Assembly (NCBI GenBank): GCA_964352905.1
Contig: CAYGTS010000029.1
Coordinates: 1 to 21,836, forward strand
Reading direction: 5' to 3'
DNA from: CAYGTS01 sp964352905
GTDB taxonomy: Bacteria > Pseudomonadota > Gammaproteobacteria > JAHCLG01
DNA length: 21,836 nt
A program made the translations under genes and the position numbers. Of the stretch, positions 15,874-21,836 are shown one piece after another. Each line of letters opens with the position of its first letter. Within the stretch, counting starts at the first letter, position 1. The notes under the pieces are model-generated. The model ran no database searches and had not been told where the DNA came from. It saw only the letters and a list, made by a program, of their open reading frames with translations.

Positions 15874-15901
15874 AGTATAAGACTCTCTAAGTATTTGTAA
15901 A
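15874..15901 (-). promoter_or_regulatory. Promoter of the glutamate dehydrogenase gene
   Basis: Reading leftward, TTTACA (15896-15901), a 16-bp spacer and TATACT (15874-15879) lie 29 bp before the start codon. The -35 box is only 8 bp from the 9-bp duplication of element copy 3, so that insertion sits just upstream of the promoter and may have replaced any upstream control site. Confidence 0.65.
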
Positions 15902-15918
15902 TAAGGTAGGATTACCAT

Positions 15919-16093
15919 CAGCAATTCCCGCTGTAGCTGGGAACAGCCATATTTGGGCAATCTCACGTTAAAAATTCCAAAAAATGTGCTCATTTATTAT
16001 GTATAAACTCCGCTATTTTTTGAAATTTTTAACGTGACCTTGCCTCAAATCTGACTGTTCTTGAGTAATCAGACATTACGGCGGGAATCGCTG
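15919..16093 (-). mobile_element. MITE-like element copy 3, 175 bp, 9-bp target duplication GATTACCAT
   Basis: This copy is inverted relative to copies 1 and 2. The ends are CAGCAATTCCCG (left) and AATCGCTG (right). GATTACCAT flanks it at 15910-15918 and 16094-16102. The sequence is nearly the same as copy 1, including the inner stem with TTCC. One arm has a single unpaired change (TTTTTTGAAATT where TTTTTTGGAATT would pair perfectly). The core is at 15989-16012. It lies upstream of the gdh promoter and 37 bp from copy 4. Confidence 0.93.
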
Positions 16094-16130
16094 GATTACC
16101 ATCAGTCTCTTATTATTCGTCGGTCATTGC

Positions 16131-16223
16131 CAGTAATTCCCGGCGTGATGTTGAATAACTCAAGAACGGTCAGATGTGAGGTTGCCCAAATATGGCTGTT
16201 CCTCGCTACACCGGGAATTGCTG
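16131..16223 (+). mobile_element. Internally deleted MITE-like element copy 4, 93 bp
   Basis: Both ends are intact (CAGTAATTCCCGG; GGGAATTGCTG) and belong to the same subfamily as copy 2. The flanking 9-mers GGTCATTGC (16122-16130) and GGACATTGC (16224-16232) agree at 8 of 9 positions. Compared with copy 2, about 82 bp is missing between CAGAT and GTGAGGTTGCCC. This removes the whole inner stem and core. Both ends and a duplication survive, so it either moved in this short form or lost its hairpin after insertion. Confidence 0.88.
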
Positions 16224-16490
16224 GGACATTGCTATTAACGCTGCGATTATAATCCTTTCGTATGATTTAGCAATTATACCTGAACCCACCAGGGCAGGCC
16301 TAACTGGTTCAATAGTTCCTTTCTGTGACAAGTTTGTTACAAAATAAGCAAGATCCGTCATGAAGGTGTTACGCAGATGTTCGATTATTAGTACGAGATC
16401 GTATCGGCTCACTCGCTTTAGCTTTATATTGACCAGAACTTTCAGATTTGGCGATAAAAACGCCAGGTCTCTTGATAAGTGGGGATCAGA

Positions 16491-16519
16491 GCGTTCCCTG
16501 CTACAGAGTGAGTAGTTAC
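16491..16519 (-). repeat. Fragment of a related repeat
   Basis: On the minus strand it reads GTAACTACTCACTC, then TGTAGCAGGGAACG. It matches 19359-19387 at all but one internal position over 28 bp. The GTAGCAGGGAACG part resembles the right end of the MITE-like elements (GTAGCTGGGAACAG), but the outer end is different. It is probably a decayed relative. Confidence 0.65.
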
Positions 16520-16544
16520 GCGAGATCAAGACTTAATCTATACT
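16516..16544 (+). promoter_or_regulatory. Possible promoter of the coiled-coil gene
   Basis: TATACT (16539-16544) is a good -10 box. With a 17-bp spacer the -35 would be TTACGC, a poor match that starts inside the repeat fragment. A run of seven G (16550-16556) lies between the -10 and the ATG and overlaps the ribosome-binding site. Confidence 0.45.
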
Positions 16545-16566
16545 TTAGAGGGGGGGTGGCATTATT

Positions 16567-17667
16567 ATGCCCAATTCGCGTCAAAGTAGTAGAAAGGATT
16601 CTTTACTAGCAGGCAACTCACTGGCTATCAGTGTATCACCTAGCTATGATCCAACCAACAAGCAGCTAAGATCTCTGCGAGTAGATTATCTTCACGGCGC
16701 AAATATCAGTGAACAAGCTGCTAATTTCACTGTTGGAATTTTTATTTTACAGTCTTTGCAAAAAGAACTTTCTGAATTCACGCTGGATTGTAAAGTTCGT
16801 GGTAATGCAGATCATATCATTTTCATCGATCAAACTTTGAAAACTAATCATATCGCAATTGATTATTCGCATGAGGTAACCATAACAAAAGAGTACAAAC
16901 TCATCAGCAAGCCATCCCCTTTTTTTACGATAACGAGTAATGACGAAAATTCACTACCTGCTTTGTGGAGCTGTTTTGTGGTACAGGATAAAACTGCAAA
17001 ATCCCTTCCATTTCAGAAATCAAGCGGATCATCTGGACTGTATTCTCCTTGTTGCTTTACAGGCCAGGCTAATTTTAAGCTTTCAACAGTTCCCTCTTTA
17101 CTTGGTGCATTCAGTGATCAATATCAAAATCGAAGTGACAGCCTAGAAAATTATAATAAGGATATTAATTGCAACATTGATAAACTAACTAACGAGATAA
17201 AGACTATTCTAAACAAACATATCAACACGTTAGAAAATGAAATAAATCAAATTACTGAACGCAAAAATAAAAAAGAAGCACTTTTAAAAGAAACAATAGA
17301 TAGCCTAGAAATAAAAATAGATACCAGTGTTTATTCTTGGCAAAGTTGCTTTTACGAAAAATACTGCCAATACTTGAACGCTAAACTTGCAAATCTAGCA
17401 AATTTAGCTTCAAAAAAAACTGCAATTAAGTCACAAAAACTAACAACTCTAAAAGATATGGTTAACTGTTGCGATAATGAAACACAGGAGAGCTCACTTC
17501 TCAAAAATTTAACAAGTGCGATCAAAACACCTATTGTTAAGCAAGGCTTTTTTTCTAGAACGCTAAAAGCTTGCCAGCAAGCGCAGCGCAGCGCAGTAAA
17601 TCTCGCAAAACAACAAGCTTTGTACCAGGCTTTTGCTGTTGCCAATAATAGTCCCCGCTGCTGCTAG
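16567..17667 (+). CDS. Orphan coiled-coil protein of unknown function
   Basis: I do not recognise this 366-residue protein. It has a Ser-rich polar N-terminus without signal peptide, a mixed region with many beta-type stretches (about 40-185), then a strongly charged coiled coil at about 192-252 (for example KLTNEIKTILNKHINTLENE). A Lys/Ala-rich helical tail follows. A GAGGGGGGGTGG tract before the ATG acts as ribosome-binding site. The last five codons (Ser-Pro-Arg-Cys-Cys) and the stop lie in a degraded repeat fragment, so the native C-terminus may be lost. The AT-rich codon use and the repeats on both sides suggest an acquired or fast-evolving gene. A secreted effector of an intracellular bacterium is possible but unproven. 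Confidence 0.75.
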   Translation: MPNSRQSSRKDSLLAGNSLAISVSPSYDPTNKQLRSLRVDYLHGANISEQAANFTVGIFILQSLQKELSEFTLDCKVRGNADHIIFIDQTLKTNHIAIDYSHEVTITKEYKLISKPSPFFTITSNDENSLPALWSCFVVQDKTAKSLPFQKSSGSSGLYSPCCFTGQANFKLSTVPSLLGAFSDQYQNRSDSLENYNKDINCNIDKLTNEIKTILNKHINTLENEINQITERKNKKEALLKETIDSLEIKIDTSVYSWQSCFYEKYCQYLNAKLANLANLASKKTAIKSQKLTTLKDMVNCCDNETQESSLLKNLTSAIKTPIVKQGFFSRTLKACQQAQRSAVNLAKQQALYQAFAVANNSPRCC

Positions 17668-17690
17668 GAGCAGCCCTATTTTGGCTGAGA
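17650..17690. repeat. Degraded MITE-like fragment between two convergent genes
   Basis: CCCCGCTGCTGCTAGGAGC followed by AGCCCTATTTTGGCTGAG resembles the right-end part of the MITE-like elements (CCCGCTGTAGCTGGGAAC, AGCCATATTTGGGCAATC) with several changes. GCTGCT-GCTAGG-AGCAGC can form a 6-bp hairpin, but no T-run follows, so it is a doubtful terminator. It fills the 24-bp gap between the convergent stops and the end of the upstream gene. Confidence 0.55.
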
Positions 17691-17691
17691 A

Positions 17692-18351
17692 CTACTCCGC
17701 CGCAACTTCGCCATAACTCGTAAATTTACCTTTGGTAACACCTTTGGTGTTTAACAATGCTTCATCACGAATGAACACTTTATTGCCATTGGTGCATTTT
17801 AAATAAAGCCATTGTTCTTGGAATTGATCTTTTTTAGTTAAACGCTTAAGCGCCGGTTTTTCCAATTCATCGCAATAAAAATTAATCTGCTTGGTAATTT
17901 TGCGATCTTGCATGACTGATGCGTCACAATAGCCTTCACTGCCGTAATAAACGCGCGTTAATAACATGCCGGGGTGTAAGTTAACATTATCTAATTGCGT
18001 GGCTTGTAACACTTGATACATATCGAGTGGTAATAACGTGTAATAGGTAATCACGGAATTTCCAGTTTTTGACCAAGGGTTGTAAAGACCATTTTTGATA
18101 CGGCAATACATAGGCTTATCTAATTTGCGTAACGATTTAAATCCTTTTACTTCAGTATAGCCACGCGGATTATCAGCATGCACATTAATCACAGGACTTG
18201 GGTATTCAGTTAACCAACTATCAACTGCAATACGTGTTGTCATAACACCATCACGCGTAATCGGTACAAGCTCTGGGCCTCTTACCTTGGCAAAGAGAAC
18301 TTGCGTGAAGAGTAAAATAAATGTGACTGAAATAAATTTACGCCAAAACAT
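17692..18351 (-). CDS. Exported protein of unknown function
   Basis: This 219-residue protein has a clear signal peptide (about residues 1-21, ending QVLFA), so it should be periplasmic or secreted. The mature part has four cysteines (83, 142, 160, 186), enough for two disulfides, in the stretches MYCRIK, GYCDAS, FYCDEL and LKCTNG. I do not recognise the family. The ATG at 18351 follows the dusA stop by 2 nt, and its ribosome-binding site AGGGGA lies inside the last dusA codons, so translation is probably coupled. The close link with a tRNA-modifying enzyme need not reflect shared function. It ends next to a degraded repeat fragment. Confidence 0.85.
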   Translation of the reverse strand: MFWRKFISVTFILLFTQVLFAKVRGPELVPITRDGVMTTRIAVDSWLTEYPSPVINVHADNPRGYTEVKGFKSLRKLDKPMYCRIKNGLYNPWSKTGNSVITYYTLLPLDMYQVLQATQLDNVNLHPGMLLTRVYYGSEGYCDASVMQDRKITKQINFYCDELEKPALKRLTKKDQFQEQWLYLKCTNGNKVFIRDEALLNTKGVTKGKFTSYGEVAAE

Positions 18352-18353
18352 GG

Positions 18354-19355
18354 TTATCCCCTATTAATCATTACGTATTCAGATTCGAATTTAAGCAACA
18401 AATCATACACCCAGTCAACACTATTTTTAACCTGCGCCAAGTGCTCTGATAAATAACGACGCCAAACTTTGCCGCCATAGCAACCTTGATATAAACCAAA
18501 TAAAGGTTTAATCAGCAGCGCGCGCGGTTCACCTTGGGTAAATTGTGCGGCGGCGTAATGAAAGTAGTGTTTAATAATTTCAAAACGCGATACGGGAGTA
18601 TGATTAAATAGCACCGCTTCATAATCCGCTAAAGCATAAGGATCGTTAACAATGTGGCGACCTAACATGACCCCATCTACATGCTGTAAATGCTCTTGGA
18701 TTGCCGCTAAGTTATCGATGCCGCCATTGATAATGATTTCTAAGGCGGGAAAATCTTGCTTTAGTTGATAAACACGCGCGTAATCTAGTGGTGGAATATC
18801 GCGATTTTGTTTTGGTGATAGGCCTTTTAACCACGCTTTGCGCGCATGCACAATAAAGGTTTGGCAGCCTTGTGCAGCAATCTTGCCGATAAAATCACAC
18901 AAGTGATCGTAGCTATCTAAATCATCAACACCGATACGTGTTTTCACCGTTACCGGTACACTCACCACCTGCTGCATCGCACTGATGCATTCTGCGACCA
19001 AGTTAGGTTCTTTCAACAAACATGCGCCAAAACGCCCTTTTTGCACGCGATCGCTTGGGCAACCAACATTCAGATTGATTTCGTCGTAATTAAACTGCGC
19101 TGCAATCTTAGCTGATTCGGCTAATGCTTGCGGATCGCTCCCACCCAATTGTAACGCCAACGGATGCTCTGCGACACTAAAGCCCAGCACATGTTCACGA
19201 TCGCCGTGAATCACCGCACCGCTAGTAATCATTTCACTATACAATAAACAATGCGGCGAAATTAACCGCAGCAAATAGCGGAAATGGCGATTGGTAATAT
19301 CCATCATCGGTGCAATGCTTAAACGGCGGGATAATGGTTTGTTATTGTTAATCAT
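18354..19355 (-). CDS. dusA: tRNA-dihydrouridine(20/20a) synthase DusA
   Basis: DusA reduces uridine 20/20a in the tRNA D-loop with FMN and NADPH. The protein shows the APMMDITNRHFR start of the Dus fold, the NVGCPSDRVQ motif with catalytic Cys99 (counted from the chosen start), KTRIGVDD, and HARKAWLKGLSPKQNR, which marks the DusA subfamily. The IINGGI and GVMLGR phosphate-binding stretches follow. I chose the ATG at 19355 (333 residues, MINNNKPL...). A longer frame from 19391 adds 12 residues that are encoded by a repeat fragment and lacks a ribosome-binding site. Upstream signals are weak: the fragment supplies a GGAG 14 nt away. The exported protein downstream is coupled. Confidence 0.95.
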   Translation of the reverse strand: MINNNKPLSRRLSIAPMMDITNRHFRYLLRLISPHCLLYSEMITSGAVIHGDREHVLGFSVAEHPLALQLGGSDPQALAESAKIAAQFNYDEINLNVGCPSDRVQKGRFGACLLKEPNLVAECISAMQQVVSVPVTVKTRIGVDDLDSYDHLCDFIGKIAAQGCQTFIVHARKAWLKGLSPKQNRDIPPLDYARVYQLKQDFPALEIIINGGIDNLAAIQEHLQHVDGVMLGRHIVNDPYALADYEAVLFNHTPVSRFEIIKHYFHYAAAQFTQGEPRALLIKPLFGLYQGCYGGKVWRRYLSEHLAQVKNSVDWVYDLLLKFESEYVMINRG

Positions 19356-19358
19356 AAG

Positions 19359-19399
19359 GTAACTACTCACTCCGTAGCAGGGAACGTCCATATTTGGGC
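19359..19399 (+). repeat. Repeat fragment at the 5' end of dusA
   Basis: GTAACTACTCACTCCGTAGC, then AGGGAACGTCCATATTTGGGC. The second half matches the right-end part of the MITE-like elements (GGAACAGCCATATTTGGGC), and the first half matches the fragment at 16491-16519. It lies 3 bp before the dusA ATG, so it forms the immediate leader of the mRNA. Confidence 0.7.
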
Positions 19400-19400
19400 T

Positions 19401-19459
19401 AAAAAAGGCGAAAAACTTTTATCGAAATGCGGGTGCGCTTCCTCAAAAATATTTTCGCC
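19401..19459 (-). terminator. Possible terminator after the helical-repeat protein gene
   Basis: In the leftward direction GGCGAAAA (19452-19459) and TTTTCGCC (19407-19414) are perfect reverse complements separated by 37 nt, and TTTTTT follows directly. The large loop makes it an unusual intrinsic terminator. Position between the two minus-strand genes fits. Confidence 0.4.
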
Positions 19460-19484
19460 GTTTATCGCTAAATCCAAACATATG

Positions 19485-21563
19485 CTAAATCATAGCACGG
19501 AAAAGCTGCTGAGATTGAACCAACTCCCTGTGGATTTCCTTTAACTGTTGATTACTAGTAGCATCAGGAGAGATTAATAAAGAGAAAATTTTCTGTTTCA
19601 AATTGCCTACAGGCTCTTCTACTGGCCGTCTGTGAGGAGACATCATGCCAGGGTTATAAGGGCCCTTTTTTGGTTGCAAGATCGCCCTAAGTCTCTCGAT
19701 ACTAGGACTGGATCCAGTTAATGACATAACCTTTTCATTAATTTCAAATAATTCATTTTGAGTTAACCCTCTCTCTGCTTCTCGCTTTTGTTCCGTTTCT
19801 TCTGGATCTTCTTTAGGCGGAGGAGGTAACTCTGACATACTCAAAGTACGAGGTTTACCCTGCTGTAACACAGCAAAAACCTTTTTTGCTTCAGAACTTG
19901 CTTCTAATTTAACCGATAGCTTAAGAGCACTAAATATAGTCTCATGCTCATTTTTAGGAAAGTGTACTAAAATTAAATCAATGATCACTTGCTCATTTTT
20001 TTGAGTGATATATTTTTTCGCGGCCTCTATAAATGTATTTTTACGGGTTAAATATCCCTCTTTCTGTTTATCCAAAAGAGCACAAGTTTTTGCAAGTGCG
20101 ATTAAATACTGGCGGCCTACCCAGGCGTCATCTTGGACTGCAATAAGCTTTTCCAAAATCCTTCCAGCTTCAACTACAGCTTCAACATTCCCGAGATAAA
20201 GCAATATAGTTGCTTTATTTAAGTTTAAAGTGCGATCTGCCGGTCTTAATTTTAAACCTTGCTCTAAAATTGCGTTAGTTTCTTCTAACATTTTAGCAAG
20301 TTGTTTAGCTTCATCCTGCTTGTTAGGTAATTCTGCGACACTAATTAGTCCAGAATCTAATGAGAGCCCATAATTATGCTTAACTAACTCATCAACATAT
20401 TTTTGCAGATTTACACTAAGCTGGCGAATTGCCTTAGAACGTAACAGAAATACTTCTAGTTTATCAATATGAAGTTCATCGTAAAGTTTCAATCCCAAGT
20501 CTGCATATGTATTTAGTTCTAAAAACTGATAAACGGCATCAATCGCACGAAAAGCAAGCAATGCATGCGCGAACGCGTCTTTTTTAGCCTGATTGTTATC
20601 ATTTACATGTAATCGTAAGCGCGCGTTACCTAACGCATGTTTTGCAACACTAACATAATCATTAATCCAGGTATTGTTATTTTTCATGCCAGCAGGTGCT
20701 GCACTATAAAATCGACTCAGTAAGCTAGCTGATTCGTTTCCTGCTAAATTAAGCAATTGCTCTATCGTTACAGGATGGTTAAAAGAATCATCCTGTTCAC
20801 TTAGCTCAGTGATTAAGGCTGAATACTGCGTTTCGTAAGATTGAATAATAGTTTCTATAAACCCCTCTACTACTGATGTTGAATACTCAGTGTTAAAGCT
20901 ATCTAAATCCCCCAGTTGTATTGTTAGCCTCTCCTTTTCGCGAACTATTGCATCGGTCTGTTCAGAACCTTCAAGCTTTTCGAGTTCAGAGTTTAGAGCC
21001 CCTTTTTTTTCACCTATTTCTTTGCCAATTTTTTTAGCGAGATATTTATAGGTATCGATCAGTGCCATTACTTGATATACATCGCCTCCATCATTCTGAT
21101 TAATTGCTTCAGATGCTTGTTTAAGCAAGGCACATAAGCATTTGAAAGCTTGTAATAAATCACCATCAGCGCGTCTTTTAAATAAGTTCTCTATGTAAAA
21201 GACTCCATATCGTATATCAGCTGCCACTAATTCAGAAACAACAGGAAATGACTGCTCGCCTGCAGTAGGGTTATCTTTCCGCCATGCCGCCAATGAATGC
21301 GCTACAGCTTCTTCTTTATCATTTAACTCTAGAGCAATCATAGCTCTTAAATAATATGACGTGATTAGGTCATCCATGCCTGTACGGTGTTGAATAAGTT
21401 GTTGCCTTAATTCCTGCAAACCTTCACTACTTTGCGATGCCATATACTGCTCCTGCAAATCTGCAACTGTAAGATTGCCTTGCTCTTTACTTGACGGGCT
21501 TCGTAAGGATGGGTTACTAGTATAATGATCGTCAAAAGCTGAAATTAACCTGTGAGTGTGCAT
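19485..21563 (-). CDS. Large helical-repeat (TPR-like) protein of unknown function
   Basis: This is a 692-residue, almost wholly helical protein with no signal peptide or membrane segment. Several stretches resemble tetratricopeptide-type helix pairs, for example YYLRAMIALELNDKEEAVAH, DAFAHALLAFRAIDAVYQFL and the LRPADRTLNLNKATILLYLG region. A Lys/Glu-rich coiled coil lies around 180-210. At 580-599 there is a linker (four Pro, then Lys-Glu-Asp and many Glu/Arg). A separate C-terminal segment of 93 residues follows. The start ATG at 21563 has GAGGA 4 nt upstream. It is not obviously linked to its neighbours. A scaffold or effector role is conceivable, since Glu-rich C-terminal stretches occur in Dot/Icm substrates, but this is speculation. 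Confidence 0.85.
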   Translation of the reverse strand: MHTHRLISAFDDHYTSNPSLRSPSSKEQGNLTVADLQEQYMASQSSEGLQELRQQLIQHRTGMDDLITSYYLRAMIALELNDKEEAVAHSLAAWRKDNPTAGEQSFPVVSELVAADIRYGVFYIENLFKRRADGDLLQAFKCLCALLKQASEAINQNDGGDVYQVMALIDTYKYLAKKIGKEIGEKKGALNSELEKLEGSEQTDAIVREKERLTIQLGDLDSFNTEYSTSVVEGFIETIIQSYETQYSALITELSEQDDSFNHPVTIEQLLNLAGNESASLLSRFYSAAPAGMKNNNTWINDYVSVAKHALGNARLRLHVNDNNQAKKDAFAHALLAFRAIDAVYQFLELNTYADLGLKLYDELHIDKLEVFLLRSKAIRQLSVNLQKYVDELVKHNYGLSLDSGLISVAELPNKQDEAKQLAKMLEETNAILEQGLKLRPADRTLNLNKATILLYLGNVEAVVEAGRILEKLIAVQDDAWVGRQYLIALAKTCALLDKQKEGYLTRKNTFIEAAKKYITQKNEQVIIDLILVHFPKNEHETIFSALKLSVKLEASSEAKKVFAVLQQGKPRTLSMSELPPPPKEDPEETEQKREAERGLTQNELFEINEKVMSLTGSSPSIERLRAILQPKKGPYNPGMMSPHRRPVEEPVGNLKQKIFSLLISPDATSNQQLKEIHRELVQSQQLFRAMI

Positions 21564-21609
21564 ATGGTCCTCTTTTATTGTTTTTGTTAATAAGGTTCAA
21601 ATAGTTATA

Positions 21610-21634
21610 TTTCAGCTCAATTTTTTAGCCGAAA
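21610..21634. promoter_or_regulatory. Inverted repeat upstream of the helical-repeat protein gene
   Basis: TTTCAGCT and AGCCGAAA (one mismatch) flank a 9-bp AT-rich centre, 47 bp before the start codon. It may be an operator. No clear promoter boxes accompany it. The rest of 21564-21784 is non-coding, with nothing else recognised. Confidence 0.3.
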
Positions 21635-21784
21635 TAAGCAACATTTAAATGACTTTAGCCAACGAATTAAGCCATATTCAGCCTACTTTGTCCAGCGGGA
21701 AAATATGCATTGAAAATCTGAAAGCCTCACTACCCTGGCAGAGAATCTGTTAAGGTGGTGTGGCTCAAGATTGAGATAAAGGAA

Positions 21785-21836
21785 CAGCAATTCCCGGTGT
21801 AGCGAGGAACAGCCATATTTGGGCAATCTCACATTA
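21785..21836. mobile_element. MITE-like element copy 5, cut by the window end
   Basis: It begins CAGCAATTCCCGGTGTAGC and continues through the GGAACAGCCATATTTGGGC and AATCTCACATTA stretches, the right-hand end of the copy 2 subfamily in inverted orientation. Only the first 52 bp are visible. The 9 bp before it, ATAAAGGAA (21776-21784), should recur right after its other end beyond the window. Confidence 0.85.

Larger units (their letters stand above)
16224..16566. other. Gene-poor stretch with repeat debris
   Basis: No convincing gene lies between element copy 4 and the coiled-coil gene. A minus-strand frame of 107 codons (16206-16529, TTG start) has a fairly protein-like middle (TDLAYFVTNLSQKGTIEPV) but no ribosome-binding site. 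It starts inside one repeat fragment and ends inside another, so it may be a gene relic. A small hairpin TGGCG-ATAAAAA-CGCCA occurs at 16449-16465. The repeat fragment and promoter at its right end are listed separately. Confidence 0.5.

Noticed and set aside
16061..16252. Plus-strand open frame across MITE copies 3 and 4
   Set aside because: It is almost entirely element sequence.
16340..16430. Possible tRNA or rRNA fragment
   Set aside because: Some stretches looked structured, but no cloverleaf, TTC-loop or rRNA signature could be built on either strand.
16206..16529. Minus-strand open frame of 107 codons
   Set aside because: The middle looks somewhat protein-like, but it starts (TTG) next to a repeat fragment, ends in MITE copy 4 and has no ribosome-binding site. 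Kept only as a possible relic.

Overview
The window looks like chromosomal DNA from an AT-rich gammaproteobacterium, most probably of the Legionellales/Coxiellaceae kind. The grounds are the RecA, MutS, S20 and DusA types, a 1617-residue NAD-dependent glutamate dehydrogenase of the large 180-kDa class, a 4-hydroxyphenylpyruvate dioxygenase/fumarylacetoacetase pair, no recognisable LexA box before recA, and a high load of short palindromic repeats. The lineage is an inference, not a sequence match.

Layout. 1-250: interspersed repeat copies and a partial tandem duplication that includes the tail of recX. 230-2326 (minus): pncC, recA, recX. 2398-4953 (plus): mutS, whose stop codon directly abuts the stop codon of a minus-strand RelE/ParE-type toxin with a ParD-like antitoxin (4954-5455). 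5583-6301: the rpsT (S20) transcription unit, with one palindromic element in its leader and another at its 3' end. 6300-8863 (minus): a likely operon of a chagasin-type protease inhibitor, hpd and a fumarylacetoacetase-like gene. 8992-10263 (plus): rmuC. 10542-10712 (minus): a 56-codon probable lipoprotein. 10991-15844 (minus): NAD-glutamate dehydrogenase. 15919-16566: a repeat cluster and degraded DNA. 16567-17667 (plus): an orphan coiled-coil protein. 17692-19355 (minus): dusA and a translationally coupled exported protein. 19485-21563 (minus): a large helical-repeat protein of unknown function.

The main discovery is a family of MITE-like elements. Five copies are present: 6068-6241, 10266-10440, 15919-16093, 16131-16223 and, cut by the window end, 21785-21836. 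They have terminal inverted repeats of the form CAGYRATTCCCG. Every copy with both ends visible is flanked by a 9-bp direct repeat (AGGCGACAC, AGATTAAAA, GATTACCAT and GGwCATTGC, the last with one mismatch). Removing the first copy plus one direct repeat restores an older end of rpsT, so the insertion has rewritten the C-terminus of ribosomal protein S20. Two copies sit between a stop codon and the hairpin just after it. The inner stem of the element varies between copies with matching changes on both arms. A different palindromic element in the rpsT leader shares the same central loop.

The housekeeping genes are intact. The accessory content consists of the toxin-antitoxin pair, the two large orphan proteins, the small lipoprotein and the repeats. 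No transposase, tRNA, rRNA or CRISPR array was seen.
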